Shown here piece by piece: positions 6,043 through 14,173 of a stretch of 19,976 nt of DNA. The DNA is taken from the NCBI GenBank assembly GCA_031283785.1, contig JAITBC010000277.1, positions 1 to 19,976 of the forward strand, given 5' to 3'. A program made the translations under genes and the position numbers. Each line of letters starts with the position of its first letter. Positions within the stretch are counted from its first letter, which is position 1. This DNA comes from Tannerella sp. (lineage in GTDB: Bacteria > Bacteroidota > Bacteroidia > Bacteroidales > Tannerellaceae). The notes beneath the pieces are model-generated. The model worked only from the letters and a program-made list of their open reading frames with translations, made no database searches and was not told the DNA's origin.

Positions 6043-7314
6043 GTGAATTTAGAACTTTTTCTTGCCGGAAGGATACATTTTTCCAAAGATAAGGGGGATA
6101 GCCGGCGCGTGACGCCCCCCGTCGTACGGATTGCCATGGCCGGTATTGCCATCGGACTGGCGGTGATGATTGTATCCGTTGCCGTGGTAACAGGCTTCAA
6201 GAAGGAAGTCCGTAATAAAGTGATCGGTTTTGGGGCGCATATACAAGTGACTAATTTTGATAATAACACTTCGTACGAGACAGTGCCGCTGGCTGTTAAC
6301 GATTCGTTGCGAAGTGCGCTGGAGAATACTGCCGGCGTGTGCCATATTGAAATTTTTGCGACGAAGCCGGGTATCATCAAAACGGATAACAACTTTCATG
6401 GAATAGTGCTTAAAGGTGTAGATTCCGGTTTTGATACTGCTTTTTTCAGAAAACATTTGGTGGAAGGGGAGATGCTTCGTATTGATCCGGAGAAAATAAG
6501 TAATGAAGTTATCCTGTCCGGCACTATGGCGAGGATGTTACACATCGTATGCGGCGATTCGTTTATTGCTTATTTTGTTAACGATCAGGATGTTAATGAT
6601 AACAGGGATGTGCGTGCGCGAAGACTTCGTGTCACCGGCATTTATGACACGGGGTTTTCGGATTATGACAGGCTGTTTGTCCTGTGTGACATCAGGCAGA
6701 TACGCCGCATAAACGGATGGGACGATGATATGGCAAGCGGGATAGGGATTTTTATCGATCACTATAATACCATCGACGAATTGACGGACGAACTGTATTT
6801 TTCGCTGATAGACAGTAAAGACCGTCTTGGGAATACTTATTATGTACGCTCCATCAAAGAACTAAACCCGATGATTTTCAACTGGCTCAATGTCCTTGAC
6901 TCGAATGTGGCCGTGATCCTGATACTGATGATCCTTGTCTCCGGTTTTACAATGATCTCCGGCCTCCTGATTATCATCCTTGAACGTACGAATATGATCG
7001 GTATCCTGAAAGCGCTTGGCGAAAGTAATTACGGCATACGGAAAGTCTTTCTTTACGTATCATTTTTCCTCATTGTGAAAGGTATGTTCTGGGGCAATGC
7101 AGTCGGTATCGCCGTATGTATGCTGCAGTCGCAGTTCAAATGGATAAAACTTGATCCGGAAACGTATTATCTCGATGCGATGCCGATTGATATGAACGTC
7201 GTTACGTTCCTCGTAATCAACGTCTGTTCGCTGGCGGTTTCAATGTTTATGATGATTGCACCCTCTTTCATGATTTCAAAAATAGATCCTGCCACGTCCC
7301 TCCGGTTTGAATAA
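6043..7314 (+). CDS. LolC/LolE-like ABC transporter permease (FtsX/MacB family)
   Basis: A 423-residue permease with the four-helix FtsX layout. The first membrane segment is about residues 27-49 (RIAMAGIAIGLAVMIVSVAV), followed by a large periplasmic domain (about 55-280) and three membrane segments from about 283 to 415, the first being VILILMILVSGFTMISGLLI. The N-terminal LFLAGRIHF and GFKKEVRNKVIGFGAHIQVT are typical of LolC/E proteins, which extract lipoproteins from the inner membrane with the ATPase LolD. No ATPase gene is next to it, as is usual in Bacteroidota. The start codon is GTG. The nearby ATG at 6041 runs straight into a stop. It lies ten bases after the aminotransferase and is probably co-transcribed with it. 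Confidence 0.85.
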   Translation: MNLELFLAGRIHFSKDKGDSRRVTPPVVRIAMAGIAIGLAVMIVSVAVVTGFKKEVRNKVIGFGAHIQVTNFDNNTSYETVPLAVNDSLRSALENTAGVCHIEIFATKPGIIKTDNNFHGIVLKGVDSGFDTAFFRKHLVEGEMLRIDPEKISNEVILSGTMARMLHIVCGDSFIAYFVNDQDVNDNRDVRARRLRVTGIYDTGFSDYDRLFVLCDIRQIRRINGWDDDMASGIGIFIDHYNTIDELTDELYFSLIDSKDRLGNTYYVRSIKELNPMIFNWLNVLDSNVAVILILMILVSGFTMISGLLIIILERTNMIGILKALGESNYGIRKVFLYVSFFLIVKGMFWGNAVGIAVCMLQSQFKWIKLDPETYYLDAMPIDMNVVTFLVINVCSLAVSMFMMIAPSFMISKIDPATSLRFE

Positions 7315-7326
7315 AAGATACCTTTT

Positions 7327-7359
7327 TTTGTAATACTCTCAAAACTTGTATTATCTTTG
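7327..7359 (+). promoter_or_regulatory. Promoter of the phoH-purC-aroE operon
   Basis: TTTG at 7327-7330, a 21-base spacer, then TATCTTTG at 7352-7359 preceded by GTAT. The phoH ATG at 7368 is only nine bases after the box, so the mRNA would be nearly leaderless. Confidence 0.7.
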
Positions 7360-7367
7360 CGTTCCAT

Positions 7368-8318
7368 ATGATAGAAAGGATATATATACTTGAAAGTGTA
7401 GACCCTCTGACGTTCTACGGAGTAAATAACTGTCATCTGCAGCTTATCAAAAATCTTTTTCCTAAGTTGCGGATCGTAGCACGCGGTAATGTGATGAAAG
7501 TCATCGGCGAAGAAGATGAATCGGAAAATTTCCTGAAGAAAACCCGCGAGATAGAAAAATATTGTGAATCGTACAACTCCCTTTCCGAAGACATCATTAT
7601 CGGGATCGTGAAAGGCGAAAAGATCGTGTCAGGGAAACAGCAGGCCAACATTATTACATATGGAATGAACGGTAAGGCGATAATAGCCCGCTCGGAAAAC
7701 CAGCAGAAACTCGTTGACGGTTTTGACGGTAATGATTTGGTTTTCGCCGAGGGGCCGGCCGGTTCCGGCAAGACGTATGTTGCAATAGCGCTCGCGGTAA
7801 GAGCGTTGAAAAACAAACAGGTGCGTCGCCTGATCCTAAGCCGGCCGGCTGTCGAAGCAGGCGAGAAGCTTGGCTTTCTGCCCGGGGAGATGAAAGATAA
7901 GCTTGACCCTTACCTCCAGCCGCTGTATGACGCTCTTCAGGAGATGATTCCGGCAACAAAACTGAAAGAATATATGGAAAACAATACGATTCAGATAGCT
8001 CCGCTGGCTTTTATGCGCGGACGTACGCTGAACGACGCCGTTATTATCCTTGACGAAGCGCAAAACACTACAACGCGCCAGATCAAAATGTTCCTCACGC
8101 GCCTCGGCACGAACGCAAAAATGATCATCACAGGCGACATAACGCAGATAGACTTGCCCCCGACCGTAAAATCCGGACTTGTGCAGGCTATGGAAATATT
8201 AAAACATGTGCCCGGTATCGACAGGATAACATTTGAAAAAAAAGACATTGTACGCCACAAACTCGTACAGCGGATTGTAGAAGCATACGAGGAAAACGAT
8301 AATTTATTAAACATTTAA
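7368..8318 (+). CDS. phoH: PhoH-family P-loop ATPase
   Basis: A 316-residue cytoplasmic PhoH-like protein. An N-terminal KH-like region (FYGVNNCHLQLIKNLFPKLR, IVARGNVMKVIGEE) precedes the ATPase core with Walker A GPAGSGKT (residues 129-136), RLILSRPAVEAGEKLGFLPG, Walker B AVIILDEAQN (about 223-233) and the TGDITQIDLP motif. PhoH proteins are ATPases linked to RNA metabolism and phosphate stress, and their exact role is unresolved. The ATG at 7368 is well supported because the N-terminal string is conserved in Bacteroidota, even though it lies very close to the promoter. It is the first gene of a tight group: purC starts six bases after its stop. Confidence 0.93.
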   Translation: MIERIYILESVDPLTFYGVNNCHLQLIKNLFPKLRIVARGNVMKVIGEEDESENFLKKTREIEKYCESYNSLSEDIIIGIVKGEKIVSGKQQANIITYGMNGKAIIARSENQQKLVDGFDGNDLVFAEGPAGSGKTYVAIALAVRALKNKQVRRLILSRPAVEAGEKLGFLPGEMKDKLDPYLQPLYDALQEMIPATKLKEYMENNTIQIAPLAFMRGRTLNDAVIILDEAQNTTTRQIKMFLTRLGTNAKMIITGDITQIDLPPTVKSGLVQAMEILKHVPGIDRITFEKKDIVRHKLVQRIVEAYEENDNLLNI

Positions 8319-8324
8319 AACTCA

Positions 8325-9275
8325 ATGATTATGAAAGCCTTGACAAAAACAGATTTCCTGTTCCCGGGACAAAAAAGCGTTTATCACGGGAAAGTTCGCG
8401 ATGTATATAATATAAATGACGATAAGCTGGTGATGATAGCAACCGACCGTATTTCGGCCTTTGACGTCGTGTTGCCGGAAGGTATTCCTTTCAAAGGACA
8501 AATGCTCAACCGGATAGCTGCCAAGTTTTTGGATGCGACGAACGATATCTGTCCGAACTGGAAACTGGCGACCCCGGACCCGATGGTTACGGTCGGCATA
8601 CGCTGCAAAGGATTCCCGGTCGAAATGATTGTGCGCGGTTACCTGTGCGGGAGCGCCTGGCGGACGTACAAAAGCGGCGCCCGTGAAATTTGCGGCATCC
8701 GCATACCCGACGGCATGCGCGAAAACGAGAGATTCCCCGAACCTGTCGTGACGCCAACAACAAAAGCCGGACAGGGCGCTCACGACGAAGATATCTCAAA
8801 AGAGGAAATAACAGCTAAAGGTTTTGTTTCACCCGAAGATTATGCCACACTGGAAAAGTATGCGCTGGAACTGTTTAAACGTGGAACGGAAATTGCCGCA
8901 GAACGCGGACTTATTCTTGTAGATACAAAATATGAATTTGGGAAATACGACGGCACAATTTATCTGATGGATGAAATTCACACGCCCGATTCGTCCCGCT
9001 ATTTCTATTCGGAAGGCTATAAGGAACGTTTCGAAAAAGGGAAACCGCAGAAACAACTCTCGAAAGAGTTTGTTCGCGAATGGCTGATGGAAAACGGCTT
9101 CCAGGGTAAAGCAGGACAACAAATCCCGGAAATGACAGCCGCCGTCGTCAGGGGGATAACAGACAGATATATAGAACTTTACGAGCATATAACGGGAGAA
9201 ACTTTTGTGAAAGACGAAAACGAAGATATTATCGCACGTATAGGGAGAAATGTTGAAAAATGGTTAATTGGCTAA
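8325..9275 (+). CDS. purC: Phosphoribosylaminoimidazole-succinocarboxamide (SAICAR) synthase
   Basis: A 316-residue SAICAR synthase, which ligates aspartate to CAIR with ATP in de novo purine synthesis. Visible marks are YHGKVRDVY (ATP-binding start), [67 protein letters not shown] and [12 protein letters not shown]. The length and the GSAW...TPTTKA layout match the longer, yeast-like PurC found in Bacteroidota, and not the roughly 240-residue E. coli type. The second possible ATG is two codons later (8331). It is packed between phoH (six-base gap) and aroE (15-base gap), consistent with one transcript. Confidence 0.95.
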   Translation: MIMKALTKTDFLFPGQKSVYHGKVRDVYNINDDKLVMIATDRISAFDVVLPEGIPFKGQMLNRIAAKFLDATNDICPNWKLATPDPMVTVGIRCKGFPVEMIVRGYLCGSAWRTYKSGAREICGIRIPDGMRENERFPEPVVTPTTKAGQGAHDEDISKEEITAKGFVSPEDYATLEKYALELFKRGTEIAAERGLILVDTKYEFGKYDGTIYLMDEIHTPDSSRYFYSEGYKERFEKGKPQKQLSKEFVREWLMENGFQGKAGQQIPEMTAAVVRGITDRYIELYEHITGETFVKDENEDIIARIGRNVEKWLIG

Positions 9276-9290
9276 ATGATATAATTATAT

Positions 9291-10037
9291 ATGAAAAAAT
9301 ATGGTTTAATAGGTTTTCCTTTGGGACATTCTTTTTCAAAAGATTTCTTCAACCAGAAATTTGCATCCGAAGGAATTGACGCGGAATATGTTAATTTCGA
9401 AATCGAGAATGTGAACGATTTGAAATATGTGTTGCGGGAAAATTCATCGTTATGCGGACTTAATGTGACGCTTCCACATAAGATGAATGTAATTCCGCTG
9501 TTAGACAGCATCACGGATAACGCCCGTAACATAGGTGCAGTCAATGTCATAAAGTTTAAGAAAGGAGGGTTGTTCGGCAAGCTTCATCTCGAAGGTCATA
9601 ATTCCGATATACTGGGTTTTAAAAAATCGATTGAGCCATTGTTGAACGAGACGCACCGCAAGGCGCTGATACTCGGCACGGGAGGCGCTTCGAAAGCAAT
9701 CTGTCACGGCCTTAAACAGCTTGGGATAGAATCCATCTTTGTTTCGCGTACGCAAAAAGAGTTCGGCATCACTTACGAGGAAATAACGCAGAATACGATA
9801 GCGAATTACACGGTTATCGTTAACACGACGCCGGTAGGCATGTATCCCAAAAGCGACATTTGCCCCAATATCCCTTACCGTTACATAACACCCGGACATA
9901 TCATGTACGATCTGCTGTATAATCCGGACGAGACTTTGTTTATGAAAAAAGGGAAGGACAGGGGTGCTGTCGTAAAAAACGGCCTTGAAATGCTGCTCTT
10001 ACAAGCATTTGCCTCGTGGGAGATATGGAACAGTTAA
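9291..10037 (+). CDS. aroE: Shikimate dehydrogenase (NADP+)
   Basis: A 248-residue AroE, which reduces 3-dehydroshikimate to shikimate in aromatic amino acid synthesis. It has the shikimate-binding GFPLGHSFSKDFFN, the catalytic lysine in LNVTLPHK (Lys64), the partner aspartate in HNSD (Asp106), the Rossmann loop LGTGGASKA (about 129-136), and NTTPVGMYP with YDLLYNPDET and a final KNGLEMLLLQAF. It is slightly short for the family (about 270) but complete, with the compact form usual in Bacteroidota. It is the last gene of the phoH-purC-aroE group and meets the DUF4293 gene tail to tail 19 bases later. Confidence 0.94.
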   Translation: MKKYGLIGFPLGHSFSKDFFNQKFASEGIDAEYVNFEIENVNDLKYVLRENSSLCGLNVTLPHKMNVIPLLDSITDNARNIGAVNVIKFKKGGLFGKLHLEGHNSDILGFKKSIEPLLNETHRKALILGTGGASKAICHGLKQLGIESIFVSRTQKEFGITYEEITQNTIANYTVIVNTTPVGMYPKSDICPNIPYRYITPGHIMYDLLYNPDETLFMKKGKDRGAVVKNGLEMLLLQAFASWEIWNS

Positions 10038-10072
10038 AGAGAGGAATAGCGCGCGGTTATCTGAGCCTCTCT
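10038..10072. terminator. Possible shared hairpin between convergent aroE and DUF4293 genes
   Basis: AGAGAGG at 10038-10044 pairs perfectly with CCTCTCT at 10066-10072, around a 21-base GC-rich loop. One arm begins directly after the aroE stop and the other lies in the last codons of the DUF4293 gene. There is no T-run on either side, so intrinsic termination is uncertain. Confidence 0.3.
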
Positions 10073-10524
10073 AAAGAGCGAACAAGGGCTTCGTCGGCGC
10101 CTATGTTACGGATTGCCAGATAGTTCAGGATAAGCGCTATAACAGGGAAGGCCGCCCAGATGCGGATATTCACTTCCATATCCGGCAGTTCCGGCAATTG
10201 CCCGAAATGCCACAGGTAAAAACAGGAGAGGGCACAGAAACCGATCATCAGCAATGCGTTGAAAATACACATGCGTATCTGGAGGATACGTTTTTTATAC
10301 AGAAAGATGGTTGCAAGCGCCAAAAGTATTATGATGACTGCAACAGCCATAAGAGACCATGTGGGATAGGCGAGTTCCGGCGGTTGTATTACCGTATTCA
10401 AACCTGTCACTTCAAATGAATACAAATTACCTTCCGATTGCAGCAGCGCTACCGGAAGATATATAAGGGCTAAAAATAAGCCTGCTACAATTAACAGGTA
10501 TACTGTCTGTATGCGTTGTATCAT
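10057..10524 (-). CDS. DUF4293 family membrane protein
   Basis: A 155-residue protein with four hydrophobic segments: about residues 5-27 (TVYLLIVAGLFLALIYLPVA), 55-75 (WSLMAVAVIIILLALATIFL), 83-105 (MCIFNALLMIGFCALSCFYL) and 122-142 (IWAAFPVIALILNYLAI). The MIQRIQTVYLL start and the final NYLAIRNIGADEALVRSLER are hallmarks of DUF4293, a Bacteroidota-restricted family of unknown function. It follows rpoZ after 12 bases and is presumably the last gene of the bamD-rpoZ transcript. No function can be given. Confidence 0.87.
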   Translation of the reverse strand: MIQRIQTVYLLIVAGLFLALIYLPVALLQSEGNLYSFEVTGLNTVIQPPELAYPTWSLMAVAVIIILLALATIFLYKKRILQIRMCIFNALLMIGFCALSCFYLWHFGQLPELPDMEVNIRIWAAFPVIALILNYLAIRNIGADEALVRSLERLR

Positions 10525-10536
10525 AAAGGGAAACGG

Positions 10537-10869
10537 TTATTCCGAAAGTTCTTTTTTAACAGGATTCTTCCAGTATATTTCTCCGTCTTCAAATTCCTTG
10601 ATGGCGATGAGCGTCGACTTGGGTAACTTCTCGTAGTAACGGGATATTTCTATTTGTTCGCGATTTTCAAACACCTCTTCCAGGTTGTCATTATACGAAG
10701 CAAATTCCAGCAGTTTCTTATCCAGATCATGTTTTATGTCCGATGAAATCTGATTTGAACGTTTTCCTATAATCACTACCGTCTCGTATATATTCCCCGT
10801 TTTTTCCCACATCTTCATGATATCGCGTGAGACCGTGCTCGACGGCGCTTTTGATTTTCGATAATCCAT
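10537..10869 (-). CDS. rpoZ: DNA-directed RNA polymerase omega subunit (Bacteroidota RpoZ type)
   Basis: A 110-residue protein of the Bacteroidota RpoZ/K-like family. It has MDYRKSKAPSSTVSRDIMKM, then GNIYETVVIIGKRSNQISSD (the conserved region that wraps the beta-prime C-terminus), an acidic middle, and KLPKSTLIAIKEFEDGEIYW near the end. Omega helps assemble and stabilise RNA polymerase. Its position directly after bamD (19-base gap) and before DUF4293 is a conserved arrangement in the group, as far as I know. It has no promoter of its own that I can see. Confidence 0.88.
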   Translation of the reverse strand: MDYRKSKAPSSTVSRDIMKMWEKTGNIYETVVIIGKRSNQISSDIKHDLDKKLLEFASYNDNLEEVFENREQIEISRYYEKLPKSTLIAIKEFEDGEIYWKNPVKKELSE

Positions 10870-10888
10870 ATTTTTTACCTGCTTATAT

Positions 10889-11701
10889 TTAATAATAATT
10901 CTTTTCTATTTTCTTGTTCGCAAATTCAAAGTATTTCTTTACCTGCCTGACATATTTACCTTCCGGATATTCATTCATATAGTTATAATACTGATCAACG
11001 ATCTCGCGGTAACGTCCCTGCAGGCGTTCCTCAATACTTACTGTTGCGAGTTCGTATTTCGCTGCCACCATAAGGTAGATAAGATCTTCCCGGTACTTGG
11101 AGTCGGGATAACTTTTTAACGCATTATCTGCCGTAATCACACATGCAAGATAATTGTTACCCATATAAGTTCCCAGATTGTAATATAGTTTGGCTGCCAA
11201 ATATTCCTTATAAGCCAGTTTTTCCTGCAACTCGAATAATATATCCTGCGCCTGACGTGCACGTTCGCTCTGTGGATAATTTTCCATGTAAAGCAAAAAC
11301 TGCTGGATCGACTCGTGTGTCTGTGTCTGATCCAAACGCGGGTCGGGAGAATCCAGGTACAGTCCGTAAGCTGCATAAAAACGGGCAAGCTCCGCAAACT
11401 CCCCCTTGGGATAAGTATTATAATACGACTTAAAATATTCCGATGCAGTCACATAATCTTTTTGCCCGTAATAGCTCTGAGCCAGCAAATATAAAGATTC
11501 TTCCGCTTCCGAACGGCCACGGAAATACTGCACTACTTCTTCCAGTAAAGTAGCCGATTTTACATATTTCTTCTGGTTAAAATACTTCTTTGCATAAGAG
11601 TATTTCAAATCTGCATCCTGACTTTTCAACAGTTTATTATATTCCCCACAGGAAAATAATAACGGCGTAATGACTGATATAAACAAGATAATTTTCTTCA
11701 C
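10889..11701 (-). CDS. bamD: BamD, outer membrane beta-barrel assembly lipoprotein
   Basis: A 270-residue lipoprotein with a signal peptide ending in the lipobox LLFSCG (lipidated Cys at residue 18), then tandem TPR-like repeats: YAKKYFNQKKYVKSATLLEE, YLLAQSYYGQKDYVTASEYF, then FYAAYGLY, FLLYMENYPQSERA and later helices to NEYPEGKYVRQVKKYFEFA. BamD is an essential part of the BAM machine that inserts outer membrane proteins. I choose the GTG at 11701 (reads MKKIILFISVI...) because the alternative TTG at 11725 lies within the -7 box of the promoter and the shorter form gives a normal 17-residue signal peptide. It is the first gene of bamD-rpoZ-DUF4293. Confidence 0.88.
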   Translation of the reverse strand: MKKIILFISVITPLLFSCGEYNKLLKSQDADLKYSYAKKYFNQKKYVKSATLLEEVVQYFRGRSEAEESLYLLAQSYYGQKDYVTASEYFKSYYNTYPKGEFAELARFYAAYGLYLDSPDPRLDQTQTHESIQQFLLYMENYPQSERARQAQDILFELQEKLAYKEYLAAKLYYNLGTYMGNNYLACVITADNALKSYPDSKYREDLIYLMVAAKYELATVSIEERLQGRYREIVDQYYNYMNEYPEGKYVRQVKKYFEFANKKIEKNYY

Positions 11702-11722
11702 ACTCAGTTTTATTTTTGCCTG

Positions 11723-11730
11723 CAAAGGTA
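11723..11730 (-). promoter_or_regulatory. Promoter -7 box for bamD-rpoZ-DUF4293
   Basis: On the minus strand TACCTTTG, preceded by GTAT (the extended form seen at three other sites). The transcription start would be near 11717, about 16 bases before the GTG start of bamD. No clear TTTG is seen at -33. Confidence 0.55.
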
Positions 11731-11770
11731 ATACTTTAATCCGAACTGTCTGTGTTTAAAACGTTAATAA

Positions 11771-12196
11771 TTACAATCTATATAAGTCGCTGGCAGCTAA
11801 AAGCTCTAATTTATTGGCAGTTAGCACCTCTATACACTTCTCCAGATTGTCCGGGCGGATAATCACATTTGCCGATTCTCCCTCCGAAAACGCATACATA
11901 TATTCAATAAATATACCCGACCGCGTGATGATATCCATCACATAACCCAGCGCCATGGGCCTGTTCGGACAGTGCAGGCATATTACATCGGCCTGGCTTA
12001 CGGCATACTTGTTGTCGCGTAATATCCTGATCGCCTTTTCCGTATCGGAAACGATAAGGCGCAGAATACCGAAATCCGAATTTTCGGAAACGGTAAATGC
12101 CGTCATGTTGATATCTGCTTCACCCAGTAGTTTTGCCACTTCCGTAAAGCGTCCCCTCTTATTCTCCAGAAATATTGATAATTGTTTTGTCAGCAT
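11771..12196 (-). CDS. Tandem ACT-domain regulatory protein
   Basis: A 141-residue protein made of two ACT domains. The first, residues 1-70, is MLTKQLSIFLENKRGRFTEV, AKLLGEADINMTAFTVSENS, DFGILRLIVSD. The second, from about 72, includes VICLHCPNRPMALGYVMDII, TRSGIFIEYMYAFSEGESAN and VIIRPDNLEKCIEVL. ACT pairs usually bind amino acids and no catalytic domain is attached. The start at 12196 fits the family; an earlier ATG at 12286 would add 30 residues that overlap paaK. The gene begins 34 bases after the paaK stop. The usual partnership with phenylacetate-CoA ligase suggests that it senses an aromatic amino acid or a related compound; this is inference. Confidence 0.82.
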   Translation of the reverse strand: MLTKQLSIFLENKRGRFTEVAKLLGEADINMTAFTVSENSDFGILRLIVSDTEKAIRILRDNKYAVSQADVICLHCPNRPMALGYVMDIITRSGIFIEYMYAFSEGESANVIIRPDNLEKCIEVLTANKLELLAASDLYRL

Positions 12197-12230
12197 AATA
12201 ACACAAGTTTTAGTTAATATATTTACGCCC

Positions 12231-13532
12231 TTAAGCAAATTTACGATTGTCAATAACGTGTTTTGCTTTGCCCTGACTGCGTTCAATGCTTCGCGGTTCT
12301 ACAATTTTTATATCCGGCTGCAAGCCGATCACACTCTGCAATCCGGAAGCTATTTTCTTTTTCAGGGCAAGTATTTTGTTCATCTCGTCGGAATAATATT
12401 CCTGGCGTACTTCGACCTGTACCTGGAATGTATCCATATTGTCAACACGGTCGACGATGATCAGGTAATGAGGTTCGAACTCCGGCAATTCGAGTATGAC
12501 GGATTCAACCTGCGACGGGAATACGTTCACTCCACGTATGATAAGCATGTCATCGCTACGCCCGAGTATACGGCCCATACGTACTGCCGTGCGTCCGCAG
12601 GGACATTTGTCATAATTAAACGACGTCAGGTCGCGCGTGCGATACCGAATCATCGGCATGCCTTTTTTTGTAAGGGTCGTGAATACCAATTCACCCTGTT
12701 GTCCCGGTTCGACCGGTTCCAGTGTGTTCGGATCTACAATCTCAGGTAAAAAATGATCTTCCCACAGGTGCGTTCCATTCTGGTATTCACATTCACCTCC
12801 CACACCGGGACCGCAAATCTCGGTCAAGCCATACAGGTCGTAAGCTTTAATATGAAGTTTGTCTTCGAGCTCCTTCCGCATATTTTCCGTCCAAGGCTCG
12901 GCGCCAAAAGCTCCTATGCGAAGTTTAAATTCTTCGACAGGTATTCCGGATTCGCGAATCGTCTCCGCCAGATGTAAAGCATACGAAGGAGTGCAAGCGA
13001 GAGCATTCGCTCCAAAATCGTGCATTAACTGAATCTGTTTCCGGGTATTACCGCTACTCATTGGAATAACCGTGCCGCCAATCGTCTCCGTTCCCGCATG
13101 AGCGCCTAACCCGCCGGTAAACAACCCGTAACCATATGATACCTGTACGATATCATTCCTCGTCAATCCGTATGCAGTAAGGCATCTTGCCACGACTTCG
13201 CCCCATACGGAAAGGTCTTCGCGCGTATATCCTACGACAACAGGCTTGCCTGTTGTACCCGATGAAGCCTGAAGACGTACAATTTCCGACATGGAAACCG
13301 CCAAAAGGCCGAACGGATAGTTGTCCCTCAGATCCTGTTTAACGGTGAAAGGTAATTTCGTAATGTCGTCAACCGATTGTATATCATCCGGCGTTATACC
13401 TGATTCCTGCATTTTCTTACGGTAAAAAGGCGCGTTATGATACACTCTTTCAACTACCCTCTTCAATCGTATGGATTGCAATTTACGCATTTCATCGCGC
13501 GACATGCATTCCATGGTTTCATTCCATATCAT
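12231..13532 (-). CDS. paaK: Phenylacetate--CoA ligase (AMP-forming)
   Basis: A 433-residue adenylate-forming enzyme of the PaaK family. It shows LKRVVERVYHNAPFYRKKM, the AMP/phosphate loop LQASSGTTGKPVVVGYT (about 87-103), YGYGLFTGGLGAHAGTETIG, YDLYGLTEICGPGVGGECEY, RYRTRDLTSF, the C-terminal hinge GRSDDMLIIRGVNVFPSQVE, and the ERSQGKAKHVIDNR end with the catalytic lysine region. It links aryl-acetates to CoA with ATP. In anaerobes carrying iorAB it may also run toward ATP formation. No other paa degradation genes are present, so it is not part of the aerobic phenylacetate pathway. iorB-iorA lie about 4 kb away on the same strand. Confidence 0.92.
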   Translation of the reverse strand: MIWNETMECMSRDEMRKLQSIRLKRVVERVYHNAPFYRKKMQESGITPDDIQSVDDITKLPFTVKQDLRDNYPFGLLAVSMSEIVRLQASSGTTGKPVVVGYTREDLSVWGEVVARCLTAYGLTRNDIVQVSYGYGLFTGGLGAHAGTETIGGTVIPMSSGNTRKQIQLMHDFGANALACTPSYALHLAETIRESGIPVEEFKLRIGAFGAEPWTENMRKELEDKLHIKAYDLYGLTEICGPGVGGECEYQNGTHLWEDHFLPEIVDPNTLEPVEPGQQGELVFTTLTKKGMPMIRYRTRDLTSFNYDKCPCGRTAVRMGRILGRSDDMLIIRGVNVFPSQVESVILELPEFEPHYLIIVDRVDNMDTFQVQVEVRQEYYSDEMNKILALKKKIASGLQSVIGLQPDIKIVEPRSIERSQGKAKHVIDNRKFA

Positions 13533-13570
13533 CTTTCTATATATTATTAATGTACAACTTAAATTAGCTA

Positions 13571-13578
13571 CAAAGATA
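13571..13578 (-). promoter_or_regulatory. Promoter -7 box for paaK-ACT
   Basis: On the minus strand TATCTTTG with the upstream extension TAAGTAT, identical over 15 bases to the orphan box at 1687-1694. The start near 13565 gives a leader of about 33 bases to paaK. The -33 area is T-rich without a clean TTTG. Confidence 0.6.
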
Positions 13579-13584
13579 ATACTT

Positions 13585-13617
13585 ATCGGGAAAAATAAAA
13601 AAAAACGGTTTATTTTT
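13585..13617 (-). terminator. Possible AT-only terminator after the HsdR-N gene
   Basis: Right after the nuclease-like gene's stop, the minus strand has A7-TAAA-CCG followed by T9-ATTTTT, able to form an A-T stem ending in a T-tract. There is little GC in the stem, so this is only a candidate. Confidence 0.3.
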
Positions 13618-14082
13618 TTACGGGTTTTTCATTTTAATCTCCGTATATGCCGGGATTTCTTTCTGAAAACTGCTTTTCATATTTGCGTAGTCCATACGGC
13701 AGCAATAGTGTGCCAATCCGTTGCTGACAATGAGGCAGGGTACTTTAAGCGCTGAATTATAGCGTGATATCTGGGCAAAAATATTTTCGGTGATGACAAT
13801 CTCCGGTGCTTTATATTCGACGATTAACAATGGCTCCATATAATTGTCATATACTATGGTATCACACCGTTTGTATATGCCGTTCACATAGACGGCAACC
13901 TCGTTGGCAATACGTTCCGGGGGATATGACTTCGATGTTATCAGGTAATTCACAAAATGTTGCCTGACCCATTCTTCGGGCGTAAGCACAACATTTTTAC
14001 GGCGCAACGGATCATAAATATATCGCTTACCGTCTTTTTCCGTCACATTTACATTATATGAAGGTAAATTTAGTGGATGCAT
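13618..14082 (-). CDS. Solitary type I restriction HsdR N-terminal-like (PD-(D/E)xK) protein
   Basis: A 154-residue protein matching the HSDR_N_2-type domain: MHPLNLPSYNVNVTEKDGKR, YIYDPLRRKNVVLTPEEWVR, QHFVNYLI. The nuclease motif is visible as Glu61 (NEVAVYVN), Asp74 (KRCDTIVYD) and Glu89-x-Lys91 (PLLIVEYKAP), so the active-site residues of a PD-(D/E)xK fold are intact. There is no helicase or methylase domain and no hsdM/hsdS nearby, so it is not a restriction system. In Bacteroidota such a gene commonly sits divergent to holA, as here, which hints at a DNA replication or repair role (inference). Its promoter appears to overlap that of holA (14190-14197). Confidence 0.8.
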   Translation of the reverse strand: MHPLNLPSYNVNVTEKDGKRYIYDPLRRKNVVLTPEEWVRQHFVNYLITSKSYPPERIANEVAVYVNGIYKRCDTIVYDNYMEPLLIVEYKAPEIVITENIFAQISRYNSALKVPCLIVSNGLAHYCCRMDYANMKSSFQKEIPAYTEIKMKNP

Positions 14083-14113
14083 ATTGAATTATTTTGTATA
14101 TTTCGTCTATAAA

Positions 14114-14173
14114 TTTTGCCGGACATTTTTATGGGTCTGTGTGTGTATATATGAAGACTTTTATGTACATTTG
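14114..14173 (+). repeat. 60-bp promoter-like module, copy B (upstream of holA)
   Basis: Matches the minus strand of 1522-1581 at 53 of 60 positions with no gap. The first 20 bases are identical and the last eight are TACATTTG, a -7 box. The module lies between the divergent nuclease-like gene and holA, and is also the transcribed leader of the nuclease-like gene in the antisense direction. Confidence 0.8.

Noticed and set aside
11702..11725. TTG start for bamD at 11725
   Set aside because: It overlaps the -7 box; the GTG at 11701 gives a normal lipoprotein signal peptide.
12236..12243. TAAATTTG on the minus strand at the end of paaK as a separate promoter for the ACT gene
   Set aside because: It matches the -7 consensus but has no TTTG at the right distance and lies within coding sequence; co-transcription with paaK is simpler.
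13618..14082. A type I restriction-modification system
   Set aside because: Only the HsdR N-terminal nuclease-like domain is present, with no helicase, hsdM or hsdS nearby.
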